Shown: positions 22,012 to 31,967, counted from the stretch's first letter. The stretch: 64,000 bases of DNA from Ruminiclostridium josui JCM 17888 (GCF_000526495.1 NZ_JAGE01000001.1:2290001-2354000), one strand, 5' to 3'. A program made the numbers and translations. Notes: generated by a model not told the origin, from the sequence alone.

Positions 22012-22857
22012 ATGAGTAATAATATCTTCGAAATTGATAATGTCAGTTTTTCATATAAATCATACGGAGAAGTAAATATTGATATTCCTGCATTGGAACA
22101 TGTAAATACTACTATAGAAAAAGGTGATTTTGTAGTAATTTTAGGCAGAAACGGTTCAGGAAAGTCAACATTTGCTAGGCTTCTTAATGCTCTTTTGAAG
22201 CCAGTTGAAGGCAAGGTCATTGTTTTAGGTAAAAATACCGCTGATGAAAACAATTTATGGGATATTAGAAGCACTGCAGGAATGGTGTTCCAAAACCCCG
22301 ACAACCAGATAATTGCAACAACTGTTGAAGAAGATGTAGCATTCGGACCGGAAAATCTGGGAGTAGAACCTTCTGAAATAAGAAAAAGGGTTGATGAAGC
22401 ACTACAGACAGTAGGCATTGCAGATTATAAGAAAAGTGCGCCCCATATGCTGTCAGGAGGACAGAAGCAAAGAGTTGCTATTGCAGGTATCCTTGCCATG
22501 AAGCCGCAATGTATTATTCTTGATGAAGCTACCTCTATGCTTGATCCTATAGGGAGAAAAGAAGTTATAAATGTATTAAAAAAACTAAACAAAGAAGAGG
22601 GTATTACTATAATACATATAACCCATCATATGGACGAAGCAGCCATTGCAAATAGGCTTATAATTATAGATAATGGGAGTGTTGTTCTGGATGGGACTCC
22701 TAAAGAGGTATTTAGTAATGTTGATACAGTAAAAAATCTTGGACTTGATGTTCCTCAGGTTACTGAACTGATTTATCGTCTGAAAAATTACGGTATAAAG
22801 ATTGATAAACTACCGTTGACAGTGGAAGAAGCTTTTGAACTTTTAAAGAAAATATAA
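22012..22857 (+). CDS. ecfA1: Energy-coupling factor transporter ATPase EcfA1
   Basis: This 281-residue ABC ATPase is one of the pair that powers shared ECF vitamin/metal uptake complexes with EcfT and interchangeable S components. Walker A is GRNGSGKST, the signature is LSGGQKQR and Walker B is [13 protein letters not shown]. The ATG at 22012 follows GGGAGGCTTTTCA. The reverse-strand methyltransferase gene ends at the very next base, separating ecfA1 from ecfA2. Confidence 0.95.
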   Translation: MSNNIFEIDNVSFSYKSYGEVNIDIPALEHVNTTIEKGDFVVILGRNGSGKSTFARLLNALLKPVEGKVIVLGKNTADENNLWDIRSTAGMVFQNPDNQIIATTVEEDVAFGPENLGVEPSEIRKRVDEALQTVGIADYKKSAPHMLSGGQKQRVAIAGILAMKPQCIILDEATSMLDPIGRKEVINVLKKLNKEEGITIIHITHHMDEAAIANRLIIIDNGSVVLDGTPKEVFSNVDTVKNLGLDVPQVTELIYRLKNYGIKIDKLPLTVEEAFELLKKI

Positions 22858-23454
22858 TTATTTTTTTATAGATTTATATACTCTTACCCCGCCACTTTTG
22901 TCTACATCAGTTACATTGCCGAAAACTGTTTCCATAATCTTCTTTAAAGTGGAACCACCTTTATTATGAAATGCTACAAGCCATAGTGCACCATTTTTTG
23001 AAAGGTGTTTGTAGGATTCGGTTATTAATCTGGTGTTTAATTCTTTACCAGCGGCTAATGGAGGATTTGACACTATATCGTCAAATGTTCTTTCTTCAAG
23101 AGAACAAAAAAGATTGCTGTTTAATGCTTCTATGGAAAGGTTGTTAATTGCGGCATTTTTTTTGGTATAGTCCAATGCTCTATTATTAACATCTATCATT
23201 GTAATTTTTTGCTGAGGAAATATGCTTTTAATAAAAAGTCCTATAGCCCCGTATCCGCAACCGATATCAAGTATTGACAAGCCACTTGGAGTAAAATTTT
23301 TAATTAGATTTTCTGAGGCCCTGTCTATTTTTGTATCAAATGAAAAAACACCGCTTACGGAGGTAAAAGTAAGGGTAGAACCGCATATACTCTCTGTAAA
23401 GTTCTTTTCTTTTATTTCAGATTCAGGATTTTCAGTAAAATAATGCTGACTCAT
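22858..23454 (-). CDS. Class I SAM-dependent methyltransferase (RsmC/small-domain type)
   Basis: This 198-residue protein has motif I as LDIGCGYGAIGLF and the catalytic motif IVSNPPLAAGKE (an NPP motif used by N-methyltransferases acting on bases or glutamine). The family includes 16S rRNA guanine methyltransferases, but the substrate is not determinable here. The start at 23454 (MSQHYFTENPE) follows GGAGG 12 bases upstream; the open frame extends to 23526. It lies on the opposite strand inside the ecfA1-ecfA2-ecfT module and ends one base after ecfA1 stops. Confidence 0.85.
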   Translation of the reverse strand: MSQHYFTENPESEIKEKNFTESICGSTLTFTSVSGVFSFDTKIDRASENLIKNFTPSGLSILDIGCGYGAIGLFIKSIFPQQKITMIDVNNRALDYTKKNAAINNLSIEALNSNLFCSLEERTFDDIVSNPPLAAGKELNTRLITESYKHLSKNGALWLVAFHNKGGSTLKKIMETVFGNVTDVDKSGGVRVYKSIKK

Positions 23455-23650
23455 AGAGTTTAACAGCCTCCGTAACTTATAATAATAAATATTATAATAT
23501 ATAATTTGAAATATTTCATTCATCAATATGAATATTAAATATATAGTTTAAGGTATAAAGCATTAAAATGCGTAACCCTTCACTAATATAACTAATTTAT
23601 GGTATTATAATTTGTAATGTTATAAGATAATTTAACCAGAGGAGTAGGAC

Positions 23651-24493
23651 ATGCCAATAAAAGTTGAGGATTTATATTATACGTATATGGAAGGAGGACC
23701 TTTTGAAAAAAATGCCCTCCATGACGTAAATATTGAAATAAGTGATGGCTCCTTTATAGGAATTATAGGACACACAGGTTCAGGAAAGTCTACATTAATA
23801 CAGCATTTGAACGGTATTTTAAAGCCCACGAAGGGACGGGTAATAATTAATGGAATTGATACAAAGCAAAAGAACCTGAAGGAATTAAGACAACAGGTGG
23901 GCATTGTATTTCAGTACCCGGAACATCAGCTTTTTGAAGAAACAGTAAAAAAAGATATATCCTTTGGATTATTGAAACAAGGGCTTTCACAGAATGAAAT
24001 TGATGAGAGAGTAATGGCTGCGATAAAATCGGTGGGTCTTGATGAATCAGTTCTTGAAAAATCACCTTTTGAGCTTTCTGGAGGACAGAAAAGAAGGGTT
24101 GCAATTGCAGGGGTTGTAGCAATGACTCCTCAGATTTTGGTATTGGATGAGCCTACGGCGGGGCTTGACCCAAAGGGAAGAGATGAAATATTTGGTTATA
24201 TAACAAGATTGCACAAAGATTCAAACATGACTATTATTCTTGTTTCACATAGCATGGAAGATATTGCAAGACTAACGGAGAGGGTAATTGTCATGAATGA
24301 GGGTACCGTATATATGGACAAACCTTCAAATAAGATATATTCACAGCCTGAAGAATTAGAGAAAATAGGGCTTTCAGCTCCCCAGGTAACATACCTAATG
24401 AAGAAGCTTAAAGCAGTTTATCCCGGAATAAATGAGAATATATTTACAGTAGAAGATGCAGCAAAAGAATTGGTAAAATATTTAAACCATTAG
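23651..24493 (+). CDS. ecfA2: Energy-coupling factor transporter ATPase EcfA2
   Basis: This 280-residue partner ATPase of EcfA1 has Walker A GHTGSGKST, signature LSGGQKRR and Walker B ILVLDEPTAGLDP. The ATG follows AGAGGAGTAGGAC. Because a convergent gene separates it from ecfA1, it probably has its own promoter. A TATAAT at 23606-23611 is the best -10 candidate, but the -35 is poor. Confidence 0.95.
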   Translation: MPIKVEDLYYTYMEGGPFEKNALHDVNIEISDGSFIGIIGHTGSGKSTLIQHLNGILKPTKGRVIINGIDTKQKNLKELRQQVGIVFQYPEHQLFEETVKKDISFGLLKQGLSQNEIDERVMAAIKSVGLDESVLEKSPFELSGGQKRRVAIAGVVAMTPQILVLDEPTAGLDPKGRDEIFGYITRLHKDSNMTIILVSHSMEDIARLTERVIVMNEGTVYMDKPSNKIYSQPEELEKIGLSAPQVTYLMKKLKAVYPGINENIFTVEDAAKELVKYLNH

Positions 24494-24518
24494 AAGTGTA
24501 CTGGAAGGAGATAGGCAA

Positions 24519-25322
24519 TTGATAAAAGATATAACCATAGGGCAGTATGTGCCGGGAGATTCACTTCTGCATAAGGCTGACCCTCGAACAAAAATAATTT
24601 TGACTTTTATAATGATGATATTCATTTTTTTAATAAATACTTACTGGGGATATTTGTTACTGACATTATTTACTGCTATTACGGTAATATCCTCAAACAT
24701 ACCTGTTAAATTTGTAATTAAAGGCCTGAAACCGGTATTATTTATTGTTATTTTTGCTGGGATTATAAACATTTTTACAATAAAAGGAAATGAAATTTGG
24801 AGTTGGGGCTTTTTAAGCATAACATATGAGGGTATTAATGTAGCTATTAAGATGGCTATAAGGCTATTTCTGCTTATAATTACAGCAAGTCTGTTAACCT
24901 ATACTACTACACCCATTGCTCTTACGGATGCAATTGAAAAGCTATTAGGACCGCTAAAGCGCATAAAAGTACCTGTTCATGAAATAGCAATGATGATGAC
25001 TATAGCTTTAAGGTTTATTCCCACACTGCTGGATGAGACAGATAAGATTATAAAAGCACAGTCATCCAGAGGAGCAGATTTTGATTCTGGAAATATGATT
25101 GAGCGTGCAAAAAGTTTTATACCTGTTCTCATTCCGTTATTTATTAGTGCATTCAGAAGAGCTGATGAATTGGCTACGGCAATGGAGGGTAGATGTTACA
25201 GAGGCAGTGAGGGACGGACAAGGATGAAGCAACTTCATTTTTCAGTAAGTGACGTTGTTGTAACAGGTATAACGGTTGCTTTTATGACGTGGGTATTATT
25301 AATGGAATATGTGTTATTTTAG
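24519..25322 (+). CDS. ecfT: Energy-coupling factor transporter transmembrane protein EcfT
   Basis: This 267-residue integral membrane component couples the ATPases to substrate-binding S subunits. It has several hydrophobic segments (for example KIILTFIMMIFIFLINTYWG) and the cytoplasmic coupling motifs with SSRGADF and RRADELATAMEGRCYRG. The TTG start at 24519 follows AAGGAGATAGGCAA. Confidence 0.94.
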   Translation: MIKDITIGQYVPGDSLLHKADPRTKIILTFIMMIFIFLINTYWGYLLLTLFTAITVISSNIPVKFVIKGLKPVLFIVIFAGIINIFTIKGNEIWSWGFLSITYEGINVAIKMAIRLFLLIITASLLTYTTTPIALTDAIEKLLGPLKRIKVPVHEIAMMMTIALRFIPTLLDETDKIIKAQSSRGADFDSGNMIERAKSFIPVLIPLFISAFRRADELATAMEGRCYRGSEGRTRMKQLHFSVSDVVVTGITVAFMTWVLLMEYVLF

Positions 25323-25345
25323 AAAAGGAATAATCAGATAAATTT

Positions 25346-26083
25346 ATGAGGAAAATTAAGCTTACTATTGAATATGACGGTACAAATTATCATGGTTGGC
25401 AGGTTCAGAAAAATGCTAAAACAGTACAGGAAGTAATTCAAAATGCGATTTCTAAGCTATTGGGTGAAGAAATTGGAGTTACGGGCTGCAGTAGAACGGA
25501 TGTTGGAGTACATGCATACGGACAGGTTGCACATTTTCTTACAGATTCAAAAATACCTGGAGATAAATTCTCTTATGCTATAAACAATTTGCTTCCTGAT
25601 GATATAGTTATTAAGTATTCAGAAGAGGTTTCAGATGAATTTCATGCAAGATATTCTGCAAAAGGCAAAAAATACAGGTACATGATATATAATGCTCCAC
25701 ATCCTTCAGCTATTATGAGAAACAGGTCTTGTCATGTAAGACCTGAACTTAACATTGAGCAAATGCAAAAAGCCGCCAGATATTTCATAGGGGAACATGA
25801 TTTTGCAGCATTTCAGGCCACTGGAGGACAGGTTAGAAGTACTGTAAGAGAGATTTATAGTATGGAGGTATCTAGGAAAGAAGATAATATAATTTACATA
25901 GAGGTTTCCGGAAACGGATTTCTATATAATATGGTAAGAATAATAGCAGGAACTCTAATATATGTTGGAATGGGAAAGCTGCATGAGTCTCAAATTCCTG
26001 GGATTATTGCAGGACTTGAAAGGACAAAGGCTGGTAAGACCGCCCCTGCACAGGGATTATATCTAATGGAGATATACTATTAA
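25346..26083 (+). CDS. truA: tRNA pseudouridine(38-40) synthase TruA
   Basis: This 245-residue enzyme modifies the anticodon stem-loop of tRNA. The catalytic Asp52 is in GCSRTDVGVHAYGQVAHF, and GNGFLYNMVRIIAGTL is also typical. The ATG is 23 bases after ecfT, and the ecfA-ecfT-truA-rplM-rpsI order is the usual Firmicutes one. Only a weak ribosome site is visible (GGAATAATCAG). Confidence 0.96.
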   Translation: MRKIKLTIEYDGTNYHGWQVQKNAKTVQEVIQNAISKLLGEEIGVTGCSRTDVGVHAYGQVAHFLTDSKIPGDKFSYAINNLLPDDIVIKYSEEVSDEFHARYSAKGKKYRYMIYNAPHPSAIMRNRSCHVRPELNIEQMQKAARYFIGEHDFAAFQATGGQVRSTVREIYSMEVSRKEDNIIYIEVSGNGFLYNMVRIIAGTLIYVGMGKLHESQIPGIIAGLERTKAGKTAPAQGLYLMEIYY

Positions 26084-26191
26084 AAACTAAAAAAAAAGTG
26101 AAATGAAGAACGATTATATAAGAGATATGGAGATATATTTAGAAAAATAGAGAGATAATGAGAGGTAAATTAAATTTATCGCATTTTCTAC

Positions 26192-26220
26192 TTGACAGAC
26201 AAATTTCTGTATATTAAAAT
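26192..26220 (+). promoter_or_regulatory. Sigma-A promoter for rplM-rpsI
   Basis: A perfect TTGACA (26192-26197), a 17-base spacer and TAAAAT (26215-26220) precede rplM by about 95 bases. The leader between may hold an L13-type autoregulatory element, but no structure was established. Confidence 0.8.
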
Positions 26221-26314
26221 GTTGTAGTGTCCTAAACGGTTACTTTTGGTGAATATTCTGAAACTAACTGCTAACATAAATAGGTTATAGATTTTAAGGA
26301 GGTTGTATTAAGAA

Positions 26315-26749
26315 ATGAAAACTTTCATGGCAAAGCCACAAGAAGTTGAAAGAAAATGGTACATTATTGATGCAGAAGGTAAGCCCCTTGGAAGATTGGC
26401 AAGTGAAATCGCCAGCATTTTAAGAGGAAAAAATAAGCCAATTTTCACTCCACACGTTGATACTGGAGATCATGTAATAGTACTTAATGCTGAAAAAGTG
26501 CTTTTAACTGGTAAGAAATTGGATCAGAAGCTTTACAGATACCATACTCTTCATCCAGGCGGATTAAAGGAAATCAAGTACAAACACTTGCTGGAAAGAC
26601 ACCCAGAGAAAGCTATTGAAGTAGCTGTAAAGGGAATGCTTCCAAAGAACAGTCTTGGAAGACAAATGTACAGAAAACTCAAGGTTTACAGAGGATCTGA
26701 ACATAACCATCAAGCACAAAAACCAGAAGTACTTGATTTGGACATTTAA
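26315..26749 (+). CDS. rplM: 50S ribosomal protein L13
   Basis: This 144-residue early 50S assembly protein contains [20 protein letters not shown] and [19 protein letters not shown]. The ATG follows AAGGAGGTTGTATTAAGAA. Confidence 0.98.
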   Translation: MKTFMAKPQEVERKWYIIDAEGKPLGRLASEIASILRGKNKPIFTPHVDTGDHVIVLNAEKVLLTGKKLDQKLYRYHTLHPGGLKEIKYKHLLERHPEKAIEVAVKGMLPKNSLGRQMYRKLKVYRGSEHNHQAQKPEVLDLDI

Positions 26750-26767
26750 TGGAGGGAGGAAAAAATA

Positions 26768-27160
26768 ATGGCTAAGGTATATTACTACGGTACAGGACGT
26801 AGAAAAAAATCAATTGCAAGAGTAAGACTTGTTCCTGGAGAAGGAAAAATTGTTATAAACGATAGAACATTGGATGATTACTTTGGATTAGAAACTTTGA
26901 AGGTTATAGTTAAACAACCATTAACCCTCACTGACACTCTTACAAAGTTTGATGTTATATGCAAAGTTATCGGCGGAGGATTTACAGGTCAAGCCGGTGC
27001 TATCAGACACGGTATTTCAAGAGCTCTCTTAAAGGCTGATGAAGAATTAAGACCAGCATTGAAGAAAGCTGGATTCTTGACAAGAGACCCAAGAATGAAG
27101 GAAAGAAAGAAATACGGTCTCAAAAAAGCAAGAAGAGCACCACAGTTCTCAAAGAGATAA
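26768..27160 (+). CDS. rpsI: 30S ribosomal protein S9
   Basis: This 130-residue protein has a C-terminal tail (RRAPQFSKR) that reaches the P-site t[23 protein letters not shown] is diagnostic. The ATG follows GGAGGGAGGAAAAAATA. It is co-transcribed with rplM and ended by a strong terminator. Confidence 0.98.
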   Translation: MAKVYYYGTGRRKKSIARVRLVPGEGKIVINDRTLDDYFGLETLKVIVKQPLTLTDTLTKFDVICKVIGGGFTGQAGAIRHGISRALLKADEELRPALKKAGFLTRDPRMKERKKYGLKKARRAPQFSKR

Positions 27161-27181
27161 TATTGCGTGCAAGCGCATACA

Positions 27182-27222
27182 AAAGAACCATGGAGAATAC
27201 ATTCACCAATGGTTCTTTTTTT
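27182..27222 (+). terminator. rplM-rpsI terminator
   Basis: AAAGAACCAT (27182-27191) pairs with ATGGTTCTTT (27209-27218) and runs straight into a T tract. Confidence 0.92.
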
Positions 27223-27544
27223 GTGCTTATAGGCAATATTGATGATGACAGAGATGTAGCCTGATTGTCTCTGTGTGAGACTAACGGAATTGGGTTGGAA
27301 TTAGCATTGGCACGCAAGGTGAAATATATAAATAATTCTTGTATCATAAAGTAAATTTGATATAATGGAGCTACATTCTATTTTATTACATTAAAATTGG
27401 GATTAATTATTTCAATTATTAATATAGTAAAGATGAGAAGAAAATGATTAATCATATCTTAAGATTTACCAATTGATTCTTTGAGTAATTTTTATAAGAA
27501 AAAAGAAATTCGAAATATAAAATAGATATGAAGAGGTAATTAAT
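27223..27544 (+). promoter_or_regulatory. Gene-free gap with a promoter for the 72-aa ORF
   Basis: No gene is visible in this 322-base stretch. TTGTAT (27339-27344), a 16-base spacer and a perfect TATAAT (27361-27366) form a likely sigma-A promoter, leaving a leader of about 170 bases before the ORF at 27545. The rest is AT-rich without obvious structure. Confidence 0.5.
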
Positions 27545-27763
27545 ATGCTTAGTTTCTCAGGAAAAATGTTTGGAATAGATGCACATGGTCAAATTAGAAC
27601 AGATGATGCACAACTATATGATGTTCAACCAAAAACATTTGCTATGTTTCAAAAACTCCATGGAAAAGAAGCTGTTGAAGCATTGGAATCATTTGCTGTA
27701 AATGTTCTTATAAATCAAAATATTACTAATGATGGTTATTTTGTAAAAATTGTTAAAAAGTAG
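27545..27763 (+). CDS. Small protein of unknown function
   Basis: This 72-residue ORF begins MLSFSGKMFGIDAHGQIRTD and ends in IVKK. I do not recognise a family. It has no signal peptide or membrane segment. It is supported as a gene by the ribosome site AGAGGTAATTAAT, a good upstream promoter and the absence of a competing frame. Its neighbours give no functional hint. Confidence 0.6.
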   Translation: MLSFSGKMFGIDAHGQIRTDDAQLYDVQPKTFAMFQKLHGKEAVEALESFAVNVLINQNITNDGYFVKIVKK

Positions 27764-27919
27764 ATACAAAGAATAAAACTATAAGTTTTATGAAATTATC
27801 TTCAGATATTTAATGACTTTCAAAATGGTTTTCTATCAGAGAAAAACATTCAACGTATTTTCTGGAATATGAAAAGAATACCATCTTATTTGAGCTAAAT
27901 GCTTACGAAAAAAGCTGTA

Positions 27920-28774
27920 CTATTTATAGAATAATAACCTTTTTGAGTTGGCATTTCGGTATTGTGTAGGCGTTAGTCCTACAGTTTTCTTGAATACCTT
28001 CATGAAAATATGGTTATCATTAAAACCAAGACTGTAAGCTATGTCGCTGATATTGTCATTAGTCTCGCACAGCAAATATTTGGCCAAATCGATTTTTTCC
28101 TTAATTATATACTGCTTAAGAGAATATCCGGAATATGATTTAAAAAACTCCGATAGATACCGCTTGTTATATCCAAAATACTCTGCTATTTCAGATACTT
28201 TAATATCAGTATTTCGATACCATTTAATATAATCCTGTATATCATTAAACAGTTGCCTTTTCTTCATACTTGAATTCTGAGGAGAATTTCTTTCCTTGAA
28301 CTGGCAGAATAATTCGCATAGAACGGCTGTACACAGATAATTGTTCTGAATGCTGTTGTGATAGCTTCTGACACTATCCTGAAGGTGCTTCATCAGAACT
28401 ATAATCTTCTCAAGATTTGTTGTTTTACCGTATCTGGGAATATATATTTTTTCAATAGGAAATTCCAATGGAATTTCATCTGAAGATAATATTTGAAATG
28501 AATTCTCATATGTAAAGTGTAACCAATAAAAAGCACAGCTGCTGCTTTTATATCCTGATTGTTTAGATAGCGGTGGAAAGAGCATAAATTCACCCCTACA
28601 TACATTAAAGAACTGCTCATCTATTTGTAAGTAAGCCGTACCTTCCGTAACCACAATAAGCTCAAAATTCTGCATGTACCTTGTAAAATGCATCCACTCA
28701 GGAGAAGGAGCCTGGAATTTGCCTGTTAAATCGTATTTCAATGGGGTTTCGAGTGAAATTTCATAATATGTCAT
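27920..28774 (-). CDS. AraC-family transcriptional regulator
   Basis: This 284-residue protein has an N-terminal cupin-like sensor domain (about residues 10-150) and a C-terminal pair of helix-turn-helix motifs (about 185-284), with NKRYLSEFFKSYSGYSLKQY and the family signature DIAYSLGFNDNHIFMKVFKK. The ATG at 28774 is preferred over a TTG at 28792. It is divergent from the dockerin-bearing arabinofuranosidase gene across a 589-base gap, so control of that gene in response to a sugar is a reasonable inference. Confidence 0.92.
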   Translation of the reverse strand: MTYYEISLETPLKYDLTGKFQAPSPEWMHFTRYMQNFELIVVTEGTAYLQIDEQFFNVCRGEFMLFPPLSKQSGYKSSSCAFYWLHFTYENSFQILSSDEIPLEFPIEKIYIPRYGKTTNLEKIIVLMKHLQDSVRSYHNSIQNNYLCTAVLCELFCQFKERNSPQNSSMKKRQLFNDIQDYIKWYRNTDIKVSEIAEYFGYNKRYLSEFFKSYSGYSLKQYIIKEKIDLAKYLLCETNDNISDIAYSLGFNDNHIFMKVFKKTVGLTPTQYRNANSKRLLFYK

Positions 28775-29363
28775 ATGACTTTTTACCACCAATTCTGTAG
28801 AAAATACATTTAATTTATATTCGCAAATTGGTACACTTAAATAGAAATACCAGTTAATTCATAAATATGCATCTACTGGGATGGAATTCATATCATCCAT
28901 ATAAGCTAAATGCATCCTAAAAAATTTGGTATTTCCAAAGCCTTTGACTGCAACAACTTATTTTCTGCTTTATAGAAAGAGGCCTAACACCTAAAGCAGA
29001 AAACTACCCGGGTGATAGGAAGTTGATAGCAAAGACTGTATAATGAGTAGCAGTTTAGTGTATTTGGTATAAAATAACTCATTTATTAAATTATATCAAA
29101 AGTTTATATTCTAAATCAAATATTTGATAAGTAGCTTTCTTACATTGGAATTTGGAGAGGCACTTAATAAGTATATGAGAGTTTTTTACGTCAGTGAAAC
29201 GAAAACTGGTGGTATAAGGCACTGCTATGTAATGTACAAATTAATTTGCTGAACTATACAGTATATATTCCCAATTAGTATGGCCAAGTTAAAAATATAA
29301 TAATGGATGCATGGCATTGACTAAAAAACTCCAACATTATTAAAAAAGAAGGAGAGATTTAAC
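28775..29363. promoter_or_regulatory. Intergenic control region between araC-type gene and GH127 gene
   Basis: This 589-base gap has no gene. It contains a perfect 12-bp inverted repeat, TTTTCTGCTTTA (28961-28972) and TAAAGCAGAAAA (28992-29003), and an isolated TATAAT at about 29038 without a good -35. The repeat is a candidate binding site for the divergent AraC regulator or a hairpin in one of the leaders. Which one is not decidable by reading. Confidence 0.45.
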
Positions 29364-31928
29364 ATGTCTAAAATTCCTAAAGAGTTCATTTGTTCATCAA
29401 TATTTTATATGCTTGTACTACTGTTATTGGCTTTTCTGACACCTTCAATTGTGTATGCGGAAAGTGTTGATAAACTTCAGCCATTTGATATGGAACAGGT
29501 TAATGTAACCGATCCATATTTGGTAAATGCATTTAACAAAGAGATTTCGTATCTGCAATCTATTGATCCTAACCGTCTACTGGTTGGATATAAGCAAACC
29601 GCAGGCTTATCCACAAGTTATAGTAAGTATGGGGGGTGGGAGAGTACACCTCTTGAAGGACATACATTGGGTCATTACATGTCAGCATTGGCACAGGCCT
29701 ACAAAAACACTAAATCCAATTCTACAGTAAATGCAGATATTAAAAAGAGGATTGATTTAATTATTTCTGAATTACAAGCTTGTCAGAACAAAAGGGGTGA
29801 CGGATATATATATGCCGAGTCACCGGCACAGTTTAATGTTGTGGAAGGAAAAGCAACAGGTACACTCTGGGCACCTTGGTACACTATGCATAAAATAATG
29901 GCAGGGCTTATTTCAATTTACCAATTAGAAGGTAATCCAACAGCGTTAACAGTGGCAAGCAAATTGGGAGACTGGATTTACAACCGTGTAAATGCGTGGG
30001 ACTCTGCAACACAGGCTAAGGTATTGAGCGTAGAGTACGGGGGAATGAATGATTGTCTCCTTGAATTATACAAGCTCACCGGTAAAAGTAATCATTTAGC
30101 AGCTGCCAAGAAATTTGAAGAACCTTCTTTACTAAATACCATTGCTTCGGGAAATAATGTGTTGCCGGGTAAACATGCCAATACTATAATACCGAAATTT
30201 ATTGGTGCAATTAATCGTTATCGTACCTTGGGAACATCTGAAACTTCTTACCTTACAGCAGCACAACAATTTTGGAATTTTGTAGTAAGAGATCATACAT
30301 ATGTTACAGGTGGTAACAGTCAATGGGAAGCCTTCAGAGCAGCAGGAAAACTTGATCAATATCGTGACGAAGTAAATAATGAGACCTGCAATTCCTACAA
30401 TATGCTAAAGTTAACCCGTGAGCTATTTCAAGTGACAGGGGATGTCAAATATGCAGATTTCTATGAAAGAGCATTTATAAATGAAATTTTAGCATCTCAA
30501 AATCCTGAAACAGGAATGACAACATATTTTAAACCAATGGGAACAGGATATTTTAAAGTATTCAGTAAGCCATTTGATAACTTCTGGTGTTGTACAGGAA
30601 CTGGCATGGAGAATTTTACAAAGCTAAATGACAGCATATATTTTAATAACGGTACAGACTTATATATAAATATGTATATCAGTTCTACCTTGAACTGGAG
30701 TGAAAAAGGCCTTTCATTGACACAGAAGGCAGATGTACCATTATCGGACACTGTAACCTTTACAATTGACAGTGCTCCTTCTTCCGAAGTAAGATTAAAA
30801 TTTAGATCACCTTATTGGGTTGCTACTGGTAAAAAGGTAACTGTTAAGGTTAATGGTTCATCAGTTAATGTTTCAGCAGTTAACGGATATCTGGATGTAA
30901 GCAGGGTATGGAAAGTCGAGGATAAAATAGAGTTAACCATTCCTGCCGAGGTACAGACTTCAAGATGTACTGACAACCAGAGTGTAGCAGCCTTCACCTA
31001 TGGCCCTGTAGTTTTATGCGCAGGACTGGGAAGTGAAAGTATGACTACATCTTCTGTTGGATGGAATGTAACAACAGCTACCAAAACTGTTAATGTGAGG
31101 GATACAATAAACATAAATTCCTCTACCTCTGCAAGTTTAGATGACTGGCTAGGTAATATTAATAAATATTTGGTTCAGACACCTGGAAAATTGGAATTTA
31201 CTTTTAAAGAAACAGATTGTGATAATAGTCTGGTATTCACGCCTTATTACAAACATTATACTGGACGATATGGTATCTACTTTACATTAAAAGGTTCGTT
31301 TACAGGCCCAAGGAATCCCTTTACTAAGATTGAAGCAGAAAGCTATAATGCTCAGTCAGGTATCCAAGATGTAACATGTGATGAGGGAACAAGTGCAATA
31401 GGGTATATAGAAAACGGTGATTATGCAGTTTACAAAAATATGGATTTTGATTCTAGGGCAATAGAGTTTGTGGCAAGAACATCTAGCGCTCAAAATGATG
31501 GGAAAATCGAGATTAGACTTGACAGCATTACCGGTCCTTTGGTAGGTACGTGTAAAGTTACCAGTACAGGAGGATGGCAAATTTTCACTGATTCAAAATG
31601 CAGTGTTAGTGACGTAACAGGTAAACATGATATTTATCTTAAATTTGTTGGAGATAGTGGATACTTATTTAATATTAACTGGTTTAAATTTATAAAAGAA
31701 GATGTCTCTACAGTACTTGCAGGAGATCTCAACGGAGATAATACTATTGATGCAACTGACTTTGCTATGATGAAAATGTATCTTCTTGGACTAATTAACG
31801 ATTTACCTGCACAAAACGATATTGAGGCAGGAGACTTAAATAAGGATGGTGTAATAAACGCACTTGATTTTGCTGTGTTCAAGAAATACTTACTAGGTAG
31901 TATAGAAAATTTGCCTTATACCAATTAA
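29364..31928 (+). CDS. Cellulosomal GH127-type beta-L-arabinofuranosidase (GH127-CBM6-dockerin)
   Basis: This is an 854-residue secreted enzyme. Domain order: signal peptide with hydrophobic core and AEA-like exit (about 1-32), GH127/GH146-like (DUF1680) catalytic domain (about 45-600), CBM6-like carbohydrate-binding module (about 653-775, starting TKIEAESYNAQSG), and type I dockerin with two calcium-binding repeats (GDLNGDNTIDATDFAMMKMY and GDLNKDGVINALDFAVFKKY, from 786). Catalytic zinc/nucleophile residues match the family: Glu340 and Cys342 in NETCNSYN, and Cys409-Cys410 in FWCCTGTGMENF (compare Glu338, Cys340, Cys417, Cys418 in HypBA1). It should cut beta-L-arabinofuranosyl linkages while anchored to a cellulosome scaffoldin. 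The ATG follows AAGGAGAGATTTAAC. A terminator follows the gene. Confidence 0.92.
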   Translation: MSKIPKEFICSSIFYMLVLLLLAFLTPSIVYAESVDKLQPFDMEQVNVTDPYLVNAFNKEISYLQSIDPNRLLVGYKQTAGLSTSYSKYGGWESTPLEGHTLGHYMSALAQAYKNTKSNSTVNADIKKRIDLIISELQACQNKRGDGYIYAESPAQFNVVEGKATGTLWAPWYTMHKIMAGLISIYQLEGNPTALTVASKLGDWIYNRVNAWDSATQAKVLSVEYGGMNDCLLELYKLTGKSNHLAAAKKFEEPSLLNTIASGNNVLPGKHANTIIPKFIGAINRYRTLGTSETSYLTAAQQFWNFVVRDHTYVTGGNSQWEAFRAAGKLDQYRDEVNNETCNSYNMLKLTRELFQVTGDVKYADFYERAFINEILASQNPETGMTTYFKPMGTGYFKVFSKPFDNFWCCTGTGMENFTKLNDSIYFNNGTDLYINMYISSTLNWSEKGLSLTQKADVPLSDTVTFTIDSAPSSEVRLKFRSPYWVATGKKVTVKVNGSSVNVSAVNGYLDVSRVWKVEDKIELTIPAEVQTSRCTDNQSVAAFTYGPVVLCAGLGSESMTTSSVGWNVTTATKTVNVRDTININSSTSASLDDWLGNINKYLVQTPGKLEFTFKETDCDNSLVFTPYYKHYTGRYGIYFTLKGSFTGPRNPFTKIEAESYNAQSGIQDVTCDEGTSAIGYIENGDYAVYKNMDFDSRAIEFVARTSSAQNDGKIEIRLDSITGPLVGTCKVTSTGGWQIFTDSKCSVSDVTGKHDIYLKFVGDSGYLFNINWFKFIKEDVSTVLAGDLNGDNTIDATDFAMMKMYLLGLINDLPAQNDIEAGDLNKDGVINALDFAVFKKYLLGSIENLPYTN

Positions 31929-31967
31929 GTTGGGATAAATAAAAATAAAATATAGAGAGTTCAATTT

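Noticed and set aside
30132-31882. Minus-strand ORFs inside the GH127 gene
   Set aside because: They are antisense shadows of a clear multi-domain gene, with no ribosome sites.
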